64,000 bases of DNA from Siphonodentalium dalli (Eukaryota > Mollusca > Scaphopoda > Gadilida > Siphonodentaliidae). Below the pieces are notes generated by a model. The model did not search any database, was not told the origin of the DNA, and worked only from the letters and a program-made list of their open reading frames with translations. Positions 11,801-23,056 of the stretch are shown piece by piece; position 1 is the first letter of the stretch, and the number at the start of each line of letters is the position of its first letter. Both the position numbers and the translations under genes were made by a program. The DNA is taken from assembly GCA_032622095.1 (NCBI GenBank), contig CP136063.1, positions 270,621,426-270,685,425 of the forward strand, given 5' to 3'.

Positions 11801-14800
11801 ACAAAAAAATAATCTTTTGGTTTTATCGCTTGTTTTTGCTTTATATAGTCATGAAACAGCGAGAAATTAACTTCTTCTGAGAACAAGTTTTTTGACTCAG
11901 GGTTTGGGGTGGGGGGAGATGTCCATTTCAGGATATCTTCCCCCCACCAGCACCTACATGACAAAAAAATAATCTTATGGTCGTATCGCTTGTTTTGCTT
12001 TATATAGTCATGACACAGCGAGAAATTAACTTCTTCAGAGAACAAGTTTTTTGAGTCAGGGTTTGGGATGGGGAAGATGTCCAGGTCAGGATATCTTCCC
12101 ACCACCCAGCACCTACATGACAAAAAATAATCTTATGGTTTTATCGCTTGTTTTGCTTTATATAGTCATGAAACCGCGAGAAATTGATTTCTTCTGAGAA
12201 CAAGTATTTTAAATCAGGGTTTGGGGTGGGGGGGGGGGGATATGTTCAGGTCAGGATATCCCCCCCCACCCAGCACCTACATGACAAAAAAATAATCTTA
12301 TGGTTTTATCGCTCGTTTTGCTTTATATAGTCATGAAACAGCGAGAAATTAACTTATTCTGAGAACAAGTCTTTTGAGTCAGGGTTTGGGATGGGGGAAG
12401 ATGTCTAAGACAGGATATCTTCCACCACCCAGCACCTACATGACAAAAAAATAATCTTATGGTTTTATCGCTTGTTTTGCTTTATATAGTCATGAAACAG
12501 CGAGAAATTAACTTCTACTGAGAACAAGTTTTTTGACTCAGGGTTTGGGGTGGGGGGAGATGTCCAGGTCAGGATATCTTCCCCCCACACAGCACCTACA
12601 TGACAAACAAATAATCTTAGGGTTGTATTGCTTGTTTTGCTTTATATAGTCATGAAACAGCGAGAAATTAACTTCTTCTGAGAACAAGTTCTTTGACTCA
12701 GGGTTTGGGGTGGGAGAGATGTCCAGGTCAGGATATCTTCCCCCCACCCAGCGCCTACATGACAAAAAAATAATCCTATGGTTTTATCGCTTGTTTTTGC
12801 TTTATATAGTCATGAAACAGCGAGAAATTAACTTCTTCTAAGAACAAGTTTTTTGACTCAGGGTTTGGGGTGGGGGGGGGAGATGTCCAGGTCAGGATAT
12901 CTCCCCCCACCCAGCACCTACATCGCAACAAAATAATCTTATGGTTTTATCGCTTGTTTTGGTTTATATAGTCATGAAACAGCGAGAAATTCACTTCTTC
13001 TGAGAACAAGTGTTTTGAGTCAGGGTTTGGGGTGGGGGGAGATGTCCAGGTCAGTATATCTACCCCCCCACCCAGCACCTACATGACAAAAAAATAAACT
13101 TATGGTTTTAACGCTTGTTTTGCTTTATATAGTCATGAAACAGCGAGGAAAATTAACTTCTTCTGAGAACAAGTTTTTTGAGTCAGGCTTTGGGGTGGGG
13201 GAGAAGATGTCCAGGTCAGGATATCTTTCCCCACCCAGCACCTACATGACAAAAAAATAATCTTATGGTTTTATCGCTTGTTTTGCTTTATATAGTCATG
13301 AAAGAGCGAGAAATTAACTTCTTCTGAGAAAAAGTTTTTTGAGTCAGGGTTTGGGGTGGGGAGATGTCCAGGTCAGGATATCTCCCCCACCCAGCACCTA
13401 CATGACAAAAAAATAATCTTATGGTTTTATCGCTTGTTTTGCTTTATATAGTCAAGAAACAGCGAGAAATTTACTTCTTCTGAGAACAAGTTTTTTGAGT
13501 CAGCGTTGGGGTGGGGGGAAGTCAAGGTCAGGATATGTCTCCACCCCCCCCCCACCCAGCTCCTACATGACAAAAAAATAATCTTATGGTTTTATCGCTT
13601 GTTTTGCTTTATAGTCATGAAACAGCGAGAAATTAACTTCTTCTGAGAACAAGTTTTTTGGGCCAGGGTTGGGGTGGGGAGAAGATGTCCAGGTCAGGAT
13701 ATCTTTCCCCACCCAGCACCTACATGACAACAAAATAATCTTATGGTTTTATCGCTTGTTTTGCTTTATATAGTCATGAAACAGCGAGAAATTAACTTAT
13801 TCTGAGAACAAGTCTTTTGAGTCAGGGTTTGGGATGGGGGAAGATGTCTAAGACAGGATATCTTCCACCACCCAGCACCTACATGACAAAAAAATAATCT
13901 TATGGTTTTATCGCTTGTTTTGCTTTATATAGTCATGAAACAACGAGAAATTAACTTCTACTGAGAACAAGTTTTTTGACTCAGGGTTTGGGGTGGGGGG
14001 AGATGTCCAGGTCAGGATATCTCCCCCCACACAGCACCTACATGACAAACAAATAATCTTAGGGTTGTATTGCTTGTTTTGCTTTATATAGTCATGAAAC
14101 AGCGAGAAATTAACTTCTTCTGAGAACAAGTTCTTTGACTCAGGGTTTGGGGTGGGAGAGATGTCCAGGTCAGGATATCTTCCCCCCACACAGCACCTAC
14201 ATGACAAAAAAATAATCTTTTGGTTTTATCGCTTGTTTTTGCTTTATATAGTCATGAAACAGCGAGAAATTAACTTCTTCTGAGAACAAGTTTTTTGACT
14301 CAGGGTTTGGGGTGGGGGGGGGAGATGTCCAGGTCAGGATATCTTCCCCCCACCCAGCGCCTACATGACAAAAAAATAATCTTATGGTTTTATCGCTTGT
14401 TTTTGCTTTATATAGTCATGAAACAGCGAGAAATTAACTTCTTCTGAGAACAAGTTTTTTGACTCAGGGTTTGGGGTGGGGGGAGATGTCCAGGTCAGGA
14501 TATCTCCCCCCCCCCCCCACACAGCACCTACATGACAAACAAATAATCTTATGGTTGTATTGCTTGTTTTGCTTTATATAGTCATGAAACAGCGAGAAAT
14601 TAACTTCTTCTGAGAACAAGTTTTTTGACTCAGGGTTTGGGGTGGGAGAGATGTCCAGGTCAGGATATGTCTCCACCTCCCCCCACACAGCACCTACATG
14701 ACAAAAAAATAATCTTCTGGTTTTATCGCTTGTTTTTGCTTTATATAGTCATGAAACAGCGAGAAATTAACTTCTTCTGAGAACAAGTATTTTGACTCAG

Positions 14801-16677
14801 GGTTTGTGGTGGGGGGGGGGGGAGATGTCCAGGTCAGGATATATCCCCCCACCCAGCACCTACATCGCAACAAAATAATCTTATGGTTTTATCGCTTGTT
14901 TTGCTTTATATAGTCATGAAACAACGAGAAATTAACTTCTTCTGAGAAAAAGATTTTTGAGTCAGGGTTTGGGGTGGGGGAGATGTCCAGGTCAGGATAT
15001 CTCCCCCACCCAGAACCTACATGACAGAAAAATAATCTTATGGTTTTATCGCTTCTTTTGCTTTATATAGTCATGAAACAGCGAGAAATTTACTTCTTCT
15101 GAGAACAAGTGTTTTGAGTCAGGGTTTGGGGTGGGGGGAGATGTCCAGGTCAGTATATCTACCCCCCCCCCACCCAGCACCTACATGACACAAAAATAAA
15201 CTTATGGTTTTAACGCTTGTTTTGCTTTATATAGTCATGAAACAGCGAGAAAAATTAACTTCTTCTGAGAACAAGTTTTTTGAGTCAGGGTTTGGGGTGG
15301 GGGAGAAGATGTCCAGGTCAGGATATCTTTCCCCACCCAGCACCTACATGACAAAAAAATAATCTTATGGTTTTATCGCTTGTTTTGCTTTATATAGTCA
15401 TGAAAGAGCGAGAAATTAACTTCTTCTGAGAAAAAGTTTTTTGAGTCAGGGTTTGGGGTGGGGAGATGTCCAGGTCAGGATATCTCCCCCACCCAGCACC
15501 TACATGACAAAAAAATAATCTTATGGTTTTATCGCTTGTTTTGCTTTATATAGTCAAGAAACAGCGAGAAATTTACTTCTTCTGAGAACAAGTTTTTTGA
15601 GTCAGCGTTGGGGTGGGGGGAAGTCAAGGTCAGGATATGTCTCCACCCCCCCACCCAGCTCCTACATGACAAAAAAATAATCTTATGGTTTTATCGCTTG
15701 TTTTGCTTTATATAGTCATGAAACAGCGAGAAATTAACTTCTTCTGAGAACAAGTTTTTTGGGCCAGGGTTTGGGGTGGGGAGATGTCCAGGTCAGGATA
15801 TCTTTCCCCACCCAGCACCTACATGACAACAAAATAATCTTATGGTTTTATCGCTTGTTTTGCTTTATATAGTCATGAAACAGCGAGAAATTAACTTCTT
15901 CTGAGAACAAGTTTTTTGAGTCAGGGTTTGGGGTGGGGGAGATGTCCATGTCAGGATATCTTCACCCCACACAGCACCTACATGACAAAAACATAATCTT
16001 ATGGTTTTATCGCTTGTTTTGCTTTATATAGTCATGAAACAGCGAGAAATTAACTTCTTCTGAGAACAAGTTTTTTGAGTCAGGGTTTGGGGTGGGGGAG
16101 ATGTCCAGGTCAGGATATCTTCACCCCACCCAGCACCTACATGACAAAAAAATAATCTTATGGTTTTATCGCTTGTTTTGCTTTATATAGTCAAGAAACA
16201 GCGAGAAATTTACTTCTTCTGAGAACAAGTTTTTTGGGTCAGCGTTGGGGTGGGGGGAGTCAAGGTCAGGATATGTCCCCCCACCCAGCACCTACATGAC
16301 AAAACAATAATCTTATGGTTTTATCGGTTGTTTTGCTTTATATAGTCGTGAAACAGCGAGAAATTAACTTCTTCTGAGAACAAGTATTTTGAGTCAGGGT
16401 TTGTGGTGGGGGGGGGGGGGTGGGGAGATGTCCAGGTCAGGATATCTTCCAGCACCTACATAACAACAAAATAATCTTTAGTTTTATTGCTTGTTTTTGC
16501 TTTATATAGTCAGAGAACAAGTTTTTTGACGCAGGGTTTGGGGTGGGGGAGATGTCAAGGTCAGGATATCTCCCCCCCCCCCCCACCGGCACCTACATGG
16601 CAAACAAATAATCTTATGGTTTTATCGCTTGTTTTGCTTTATATAGTCATGAAACAGCGAGAAATTAACTTCTTTTG
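8877..16677 (+). repeat. Satellite array, about 160-bp monomer, roughly 48 copies, with higher-order structure
   Basis: Head-to-tail monomers share the order: gagaaattaacttcttctga, gagaacaagttttttgagtc, a G-rich block (gggtttggggtggggg), agatgtccaggtcaggatat, a C-rich block, cagcacctacatgac, aaaaaaataatcttatgg, then tcgcttgttttgctttatat and agtcatgaaacagc. Successive starts are about 158-165 bp apart, and length differences come mostly from the G and C runs. Variant monomers recur in order: blocks at about 9236-10187 reappear about 2,578 bp later, and blocks at about 11446-11804 reappear about 2,404 bp later, so there is a higher-order repeat of some 15-16 monomers. Minus-strand frames across monomers are incidental. 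The left edge is ragged (degenerate units from about 8877), and the right edge ends inside a monomer at 16677. Confidence 0.95.
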
Positions 16678-16873
16678 AGTCGATTAATCGGCGGTATTTA
16701 TTTCGGACGTCGGAACATGCCGGTATTATTGAACACGGCGTTTCTTTTAAACAGTTTAATCTACAACCAAAGGGTTAACAAACTTTGATTGCGTATCAAA
16801 GATATTCTGACAACATGAGCACTACTAACTTATGTTGCAAACACTCGGCAGTTCATTTGATGATGCGACATTG

Positions 16874-16913
<40 letters not shown>

Positions 16914-17593
16914 TACAAATCGGTGGCACTGGCGCACTGCAGCTTTGAACTTATGGCGAAGTCGTTGTATATAAATTTATACTTGACAAGTGGCGCTTTG
17001 AAATGTGCCGACTTTCACCGTGTTCAATGAATTGAATGCACTCGCCCTTGATTCTGATCGGACCAATGGGGAGTTGACTGACATTCTCTGGAATCTAGGA
17101 AACATTTTAATAAGTATCCATACCGGTTGATGTTACCAGTACAGGTGATCGTGTATCATGCGGCGAATACTGAATGAAACTCGATATTATCAAATACTTT
17201 ACTTGTTCTAAGTCATGTAATTTACGGGTGGGGGGACACGTTTGTGATTGTTATCCACGCTCTGGATGTTCGATGCAACTTAGTTTCCTTTTTCAGGCCA
17301 TCCGTTAAAATTGTGCATTCCTAGTTTTATATTTTTTGGCTATTCGTAACTGAAATTAATCGCAACGTTCGTTCAAATGAACTTACAAATATTATAATCG
17401 TAACATCGCCGAGAACTCAATACATTAATGTAAAAATTGCATCAGCTGATACCACAAACAATCAGCGACAGTGGATGTAACCACCCCAGCCAATAGGCCA
17501 TATTACGGAAATCTTCCACTGAAGTTATTAGGTACGATTAATCGATTATAGTCGATTATGGACAACCGATTATCGATTATCAAAATCAATAAT
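16678..17593. other. Unique spacer with (TA)n microsatellite
   Basis: No gene is recognised. A (ta)n tract of about 36 bases lies at 16877-16912. A run of imperfect cgattat motifs lies at about 17535-17590 just before the MITE cluster. Confidence 0.6.
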
Positions 17594-17706
17594 CGTGGAA
17601 CCTCTACTGTAGTTAGCCAGTGGAGCCGCGGTGTAGTTGTATTTCGGTCGCGGTGGCAATGCTAACCGGACCGTGGTTAAGTGGACACTTGTTTTGCCCA
17701 GCAGGG
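17594..17706 (+). mobile_element. MITE fragment, CCCTGCTGG family (3' end)
   Basis: The segment from ctgtagttagcca through gccgcggtgtagttgtattt to the terminus ttgccc-agcaggg is the reverse complement of the left half of the complete copy at 19187-19575. It ends at 17706 and is followed by TA. The other end is missing. Confidence 0.6.
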
Positions 17707-18021
17707 TACATGTAAATAGATCAAACAATATGGTTCAATATAACTATTAAATGTACTACATACAGGTAGTAGTACTGTATTCACACTATTTTTTGGCAGA
17801 AATTCCAGACACTGGACATCTAAAGGACAAGGTGTAAATTATAATGTCAGATTCAATTCATTCACTGTAGGATCATACTTGGACATTGAAACGACTATGA
17901 CATGAAATATCCAAATTCATATCAGTAAAACAAAACATTCATTTGAATGAAATGATAGAGATAATAGCGCACTAGAAATCGCAGTACGAGTGTGACAATA
18001 CTCAGGGGAAAACCCCAACGT

Positions 18022-18172
18022 TATCACCCTGTACTATTATTCCGCCCTGTAGTATTATTAATTTTGTCCCCATTTTCCGCCCTGTACTATTACTCCGCCC
18101 TGTACTATTATTAATTTGGTCCCCATTTTCCGCCCTGTACTATTATTCCGCCCTGTACTATTATTTGACACA
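18022..18172 (+). repeat. Minisatellite with ccgccctgtactattatt units
   Basis: An 18-bp core (ccgccctgtactattatt) occurs six times. It alternates with an insert ending in gtccccatttt to give a compound period of about 53 bp. It lies between MITE fragments and has no coding content. Confidence 0.8.
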
Positions 18173-18370
18173 CAAGAGTAGTTGCATTTCGGCCGCGGTG
18201 CAACGCTGACCGCACCGCAGTTAAGTAGACACTTGTTTTGTCCAGCAGGGTAATGCAGTTTAAAGCCAGTTTTGAAGCGGTAAACTAACCGCAACGTTTG
18301 ACGATACCGCAGAACCACGGCAACGCTAACCGCACCGCGATTAAGTGGACACTTGTTTTGTCCAGCAGGG
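18173..18370 (+). mobile_element. Two further MITE fragments, CCCTGCTGG family
   Basis: Two partial copies end with acacttgttttgtccagcag at about 18231-18248 and 18351-18368. Each has the terminal CAGGG followed by TA (termini at 18250 and 18370). Both carry the aaccgcaccgc... block seen in the complete copy. They look like repeated insertion or partial tandem copying of one family. Confidence 0.6.
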
Positions 18371-19184
18371 TACCGGTACATGTATGTCTCACCAAGTATA
18401 CTTACCCACGAGACACAATCTGGAGACGGCAAGGATGACGGTCATTCCGATTTCATTGTCGTTTAAAGATGCTGGCGACTTTGGTGATGGCTATGCTGTT
18501 AAAATATTCACCTCCGTCAAAAACCGCCACAAACAGAAAGAATAGTAAAATATACACACTTTGCTCTTTACCATTCAGAAATACCTGTACTGTATATGGC
18601 ATAACAGTATGTTATTGTCAATTGTTTTCCCTTTGTTATGTAAACAAAAGCACAAAAACAAAATTCTGGCTTTTGTTTAATAGATCCGGGTATGGTATTA
18701 CATAAAGAGCGTTATCTGTCACTGTTTTCCTGATATGGAAATAATAAAGAGCGTTTATATCATTTCTGTGTGATTAACCAATACAATTGTGCTGTGTTAC
18801 GTAAACAGAAGCACAACTTCTGTGTAAACAGAAGCACAACTTCGGTAACACGAGCAGGCTGTTGTTTACGTCAACCATCGTGCGTCTTGACGACAATATA
18901 CTTATTATACTTTTTACGCACTGATTATGTTTGGCATTGGAACAAAACTATACATATTTTAATATTCCCTCCGTTGGTGGCGATTTGAACAAATATGAAT
19001 AGTTTTACAACGAACGCCGCCCGTTCCTTTAAGTGAAGAATCACTGAAGATGACCACGATTCAATCATAAGTGGAAGGATTTGTTGTAGGAAGTAACCGC
19101 TTGTTAGACTGCGCATGATCATGTCAATATCGCAAGTGAAAATAATATTATCAAGCACTGTTTGATTTTAAACTTATGTAAATG
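18371..19184. other. Spacer between MITE copies
   Basis: Only short chance frames are seen. A locally repeated aagcacaacttc (about 18808-18842) and acataaagagcgttat/ataataaagagcgtttat (about 18700 and 18740) hint at small duplications. No gene is recognised. Confidence 0.5.
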
Positions 19185-19186
19185 TA

Positions 19187-19575
19187 CCCTGCTGGACAAA
19201 ACAAGTGTCCACTTAACTGCGGTGCGGTTACTAGTAGCGTTGCCACCGCGGCCGAAATGCAAAGCTATACATCACGGCTCCACCGGCTAACTACAGTTGG
19301 GCCGCGCTGTAATTGCCATTCGGCATGGTGTAGATGCCACGGTGTACTTTCATCAAACTGAAAAAAGACAATACAAACCAGAAATCTAACCACGGTGTAC
19401 ATGCCATTCGACCGTGAGGGTAGTTACATTTCGGCCGCAGTGAACTTGCCGTTTGGCCGCAGTGTATTTGCCGTTCTGCGCGGTGCTCAGCTGCAGTTAC
19501 AAAGTCTGGTCTGACACCACGGTCGAACGGCAAATACACCGCGGTGCCAATGGACACGTGTTTTGTCCATCAGGG
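19187..19575 (+). mobile_element. Complete 389-bp MITE with TA target site (CCCTGCTGG family)
   Basis: The left terminus ccctgctggacaaaacaagt and the right terminus, in reverse complement ccctgatggacaaaacacgt, are matching inverted repeats of about 28 bp with two mismatches. TA lies directly outside both ends (19185-19186 and 19576-19577). The interior is made of repeated accgcggt/cggccgaa motifs. TA duplication suggests a Tc1/mariner-type transposase acting in trans. It has no coding capacity. Confidence 0.72.
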
Positions 19576-19577
19576 TA

Positions 19578-20499
19578 CTCAGTCCGAATTAGCGCTTGCA
19601 AATGACTTTTTCCTTCGCTTCAGGAGTAAAAGATATTTGATTCGAGTTGTGGAACACACCCATCAAAGCTAGGAGTGATCATATCACTGTTTGAAATTTA
19701 TTATTTTACTTTAGGTGGCCCAGTAAACTGTCGACGAAAAGAACTTTTCTGACCAGATAGCGGATGAAGATCGTTAAGTCTAAAATACAGTGGATGTTTT
19801 CGTGTCAGATATTTTATAACTGGCAAAATTTCGTTGAAAAATAACAGGTTTTGGTTACTTATATACTATGCATGTAGTTGACTGTGGTTAGCATTATTTT
19901 TGGGCGATTCTGATAAATGAAGCGGCATTTCAAAATATTTTGTTGTTAGAATCTGATATGGGGACCGTCGAATCAGATTGAGTACCTTTAAATTTCAAAT
20001 CATGGCTTATACCGGTCTTGGATACCCCCACTTGCAACATACCTGGTAATCGCAGTTATTTGCTGTGTTTTTTTGTTGCAATTTAGGTAGACAATCCTCC
20101 CAAAACATGGTTTTTGCATATCATGGTACGTATCATATCGTTGGTCAAATGAATGACAAATTGTAATGTTGCAGCTCTAGTTATGATTGAATTGTGGACT
20201 GGTCGTCTGAACATTAACTTAGACTTAGTCACTTACCGGTACGGCGGTAGCATTTATTTTCCTTCCAAGTTTCCTTCCAAATTTATTTTGTTCTGGTTCA
20301 GTCAGTGCAGTACGCAAGTAGTCTATCACTTTGATAATACTCATAGATGTGCATTTCGGCTGTAACACTCAGTGTCACTAACAGTTCAGTCAAGACTCAA
20401 GCTGCAGTCTTGTTTTAATTCAGACAGAAAACCACAGTAATTTCAATTTGAAATTTTTAGTAACATTACCACACATTCAATGTACATTCAGTGATTCAG
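19578..20499. other. Spacer upstream of the FEN1-like relic
   Basis: No repeat boundary or gene is recognised. It may contain the lost 5' part of the relic that follows, but no frame there could be tied to it. Confidence 0.4.
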
Positions 20500-21913
20500 C
20501 AAATTACAATGTCAACAATGCCAATATTCAATGGAATGATCATTCAACAATCAGCCAGGCAGTCAATTTTTCAACCCCATCGTAAGAGTTAACATAGATT
20601 TCTTCAAGTCTATCCCTGTTAAAGCACCATCAAAACTGAAATCACTTAAAGAAGATTGTAGTCTTTTTTCACGGCTGTTTATTTCATGTCAAGCTAGGCA
20701 GTGTGACTTGTCTGAAGTGTTCGAACATGAGAACCAGGTCTTCCCACCATCACTTAGCGACTCTGGCAAGCTTCACATGGTTCAGAAGTCAGAACTCGTG
20801 CCACTACTGGATGCCCATACTACAAGTCATGAGACGATGCCATCCTGTGATGGCTTAATCATGGACGGATCTGCCCTAGTCAACACCACCAAGCCTAACA
20901 AGCCAGTGCCAGTCGGGTAATATGCTACAGTCTCCATAACACCACAAGTAGAACGAATGCTTCGAAGTGTTAAGCGAGTGGATGTCATCTTTGATACATA
21001 CAGGGATGACAGTTTGAAATTGGAAGCGAGGAAGGACAGAGGAGTAGGGATACGGCGACGGGTAAAACATGTTACCGAAACCCCAAAAAACTGGCAAGGT
21101 TTTCTCAGGAATGCAGATAACAAGACGGAACTATTTTCATTTCCAGCGAATAGAATTGGTAGATTATTGTCAGAGAACCTTGTCATGGTAACTGACGGGG
21201 AGACTGTCATCTCAAACAAGGATGTCAACATTGAGAGTATATCGTCAAGCTCCAATGAAGAAGCAGATACGAGGATATTCCTTCGTGCGTACCATGCTGT
21301 AGATAATGGGATGAAAAGGATTGCCATCAAAGCGAATGACACAGATGTAATAGCGACTGCAATAAAAACGTTCTCGAAATTGAGCAAAAGAGGCTTGGAA
21401 GAATTGTGGGTATCATATGGGAGAGGAAAAGACATGCAGTGGATTCCAATACAAAAAATAGTTTCAAGTATCGGGCAGTTGCGTGCTGATGGGATGATAT
21501 TTTTTCATGCGTTTACTGGATGCGACACCGTTTCTGGATGCAAGGGCAAAGGGAAGAAGACGGCCAGGAGTACATGGGACATCTGCCCTGAAGTTTCGGA
21601 AGTTTTCAAGGATCTCAGCCATAATCTAGCAGAAATATCATCACCACATCTCCAAAAACTCGAATAGTTTGTCAACCTAATGTAAGATCGTTCCAAATGA
21701 ATGGGGGTGGATGAAATTCGGAGACGTGTGGGATGTTTTGTGGACAACTCTCGAGCCTGTTGCCAAAAGCTGCAAATGCTGACAAAATGTAACTGCAAAA
21801 AAAGGTTGTGAAAAACGATGCAGTTGCAAAAGGGCTGGCCTGCCATGCTCTCCGTTGTGCAAATGTAATTGTAATGACCTTCGCTCAAAGTCTGAACTCA
21901 ATCGATCAGAATA
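20500..21913 (+). pseudogene. Decayed gene of a FEN1/PIN-like nuclease family with cysteine-rich tail
   Basis: A plus-strand coding relic is readable for about 450 codons. Upstream of 20708 the same frame stays open (KLKSLKEDCSLFSRLF). At about 20860 a DGSALVN motif follows, then VIFDTY (about 20987), EEADTR (about 21261), DTDV (about 21340) and GCDTVSGxKGKGKKTA (about 21520). This order of acidic motifs followed by a G-x-G-K-x-A loop resembles the FEN1/XPG core. The C-terminus (about 21770-21888) is a CxC-type cysteine-rich domain (CSCKRAGLPCSPLCKCNC). Lesions are a TAA at 20918-20920 in a position that reads naturally as a GAA codon, stops at 21665, 21683 and 21698, a frame change near 21700, a TGA near 21777, and an extra base in the A-run at about 21797-21803. 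I recall this as a multicopy uncharacterised family of marine invertebrates, probably carried by a mobile element. The nuclease reading is inference from motifs. Confidence 0.68.
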
Positions 21914-22923
21914 GAAATGGAAGTATTGTATTTGATTTATAACATTTACATATAATGTTATATTAAAATACTAAAGGTCGAAAAACAGTTTTGATAGTCT
22001 TTTCCATTTATATTTTGGGTTTCTCTTTAGTTTTAAAATCTAAAAATACATAGCAAAATGAGCATAAAGCACCAAAATAACACGAAAACATATGTTATCA
22101 TTGGTTGACGTTTAATGTGGGATAATCATGCTATGTTAATTTGATCAAGAAATATATTTTTGCAAAGTTGATATACAATGTATGCATAAAGTAAAATATC
22201 TGAAAATAATGGAAAAAAAAAGTATTTTGGCGGCCATTATGTCAACAAACTTGGAAATTTGTAGCTTTTTTATATTTATAATTCAGTAAAATGCTTCAGT
22301 TATCAATTGTGACACATTATACATGTATAATTGGTGGTGTTTGACCATTTAAAATCCCCAAATTGATGCGTAAAGGGGAAATCCTGAATTATGACGGCGA
22401 CTTTTGGCGGCCATCTTGAAAAATGGAGGCCATTTTGGATTTTTGCGTGGCCCCCGGTTTTTATGTGATCAGTGATGAGTACTGATCATTCGTGCCAACT
22501 TTCATGCTTGTATCACCATTTGCAGAATTCTAGCCTTTTTTGACTTATCCGCCCAACTATATATTCACATGTTTCCTTTTCTAATGGTACCGATACGGGC
22601 ATTTCCCATGACAAAATCGATTAGGCTAGTTGTCTGTTCTTCATATCAATACGAGCGTTTTTTCGGAATATATGCAGCTGCAACGATGTGACGTTTCATA
22701 TCGATTTCATAAGACCATGTCAATTTCACTCTAACATATTAACCCTGCGAGCACGGATGGAGCACTTTGTTTTTACCGGTGGTATATTCCGAAATCAACC
22801 CAAATGATCACGAATATAGCATCATATTTCTCCCCAGATATACCGTTATAAAGATACTAAAATTTGCCATTGTTTGGTATAAAAAAAAAATCGAAATAAG
22901 GCTCTTGGGTTTGGAGAAAAATG
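21914..22923 (+). other. 3' flank of the FEN1-like relic, AT-rich with (c)ggcggccat blocks
   Basis: The stretch is AT-rich up to about 22380. Three copies of a ggcggccat/gaggccatt motif then occur (22228-22236, 22405-22413, 22426-22434), followed by cttatccgcccaactatata near 22545. It could be the untranslated tail of the same mobile unit, which multicopy comparison would show. There is no frame of interest. Confidence 0.35.
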
Positions 22924-23056
22924 ATCCATCATGACCTGGGATGTGGGCATGGAAAAATCTCACCCGAGGGGCCAGATATTTGGGCCGAGTGTCCGAACCA
23001 AATATCTGGCCCCGAGGGTGAGATTTTTCCATCCCACACCTCAGATCATGATGGAT
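22924..23056. mobile_element. Near-perfect palindrome, 133 bp (hairpin MITE)
   Basis: The left arm atccatcatgacctgggatg... pairs with the right arm ending ctcagatcatgatggat. Inside, ccagatatttgg faces ccaaatatctgg around a loop of about 15 bases, so almost the whole element can fold into one hairpin. It abuts the left edge of segmental duplication copy A, and copy B lacks it. Confidence 0.75.

Noticed and set aside
9236-14688. Minus-strand ORFs of 75-109 codons with repeated peptide in the satellite array
   Set aside because: They arise because a 159-bp monomer is a multiple of three and lacks stops in one frame. They shift whenever the G or C runs change length, and no start or codon bias supports translation.
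8877-16677. CRISPR-like array
   Set aside because: Repeats are contiguous about 160-bp monomers without unique spacers, and the DNA is clearly eukaryotic in type.
16877-16912. (TA)n tract as an origin or regulatory element
   Set aside because: It is a simple microsatellite with no other support.
20827-21435. 202-codon minus-strand frame opposite the FEN1-like relic
   Set aside because: It is antisense to a recognisable coding frame and has no family features of its own.
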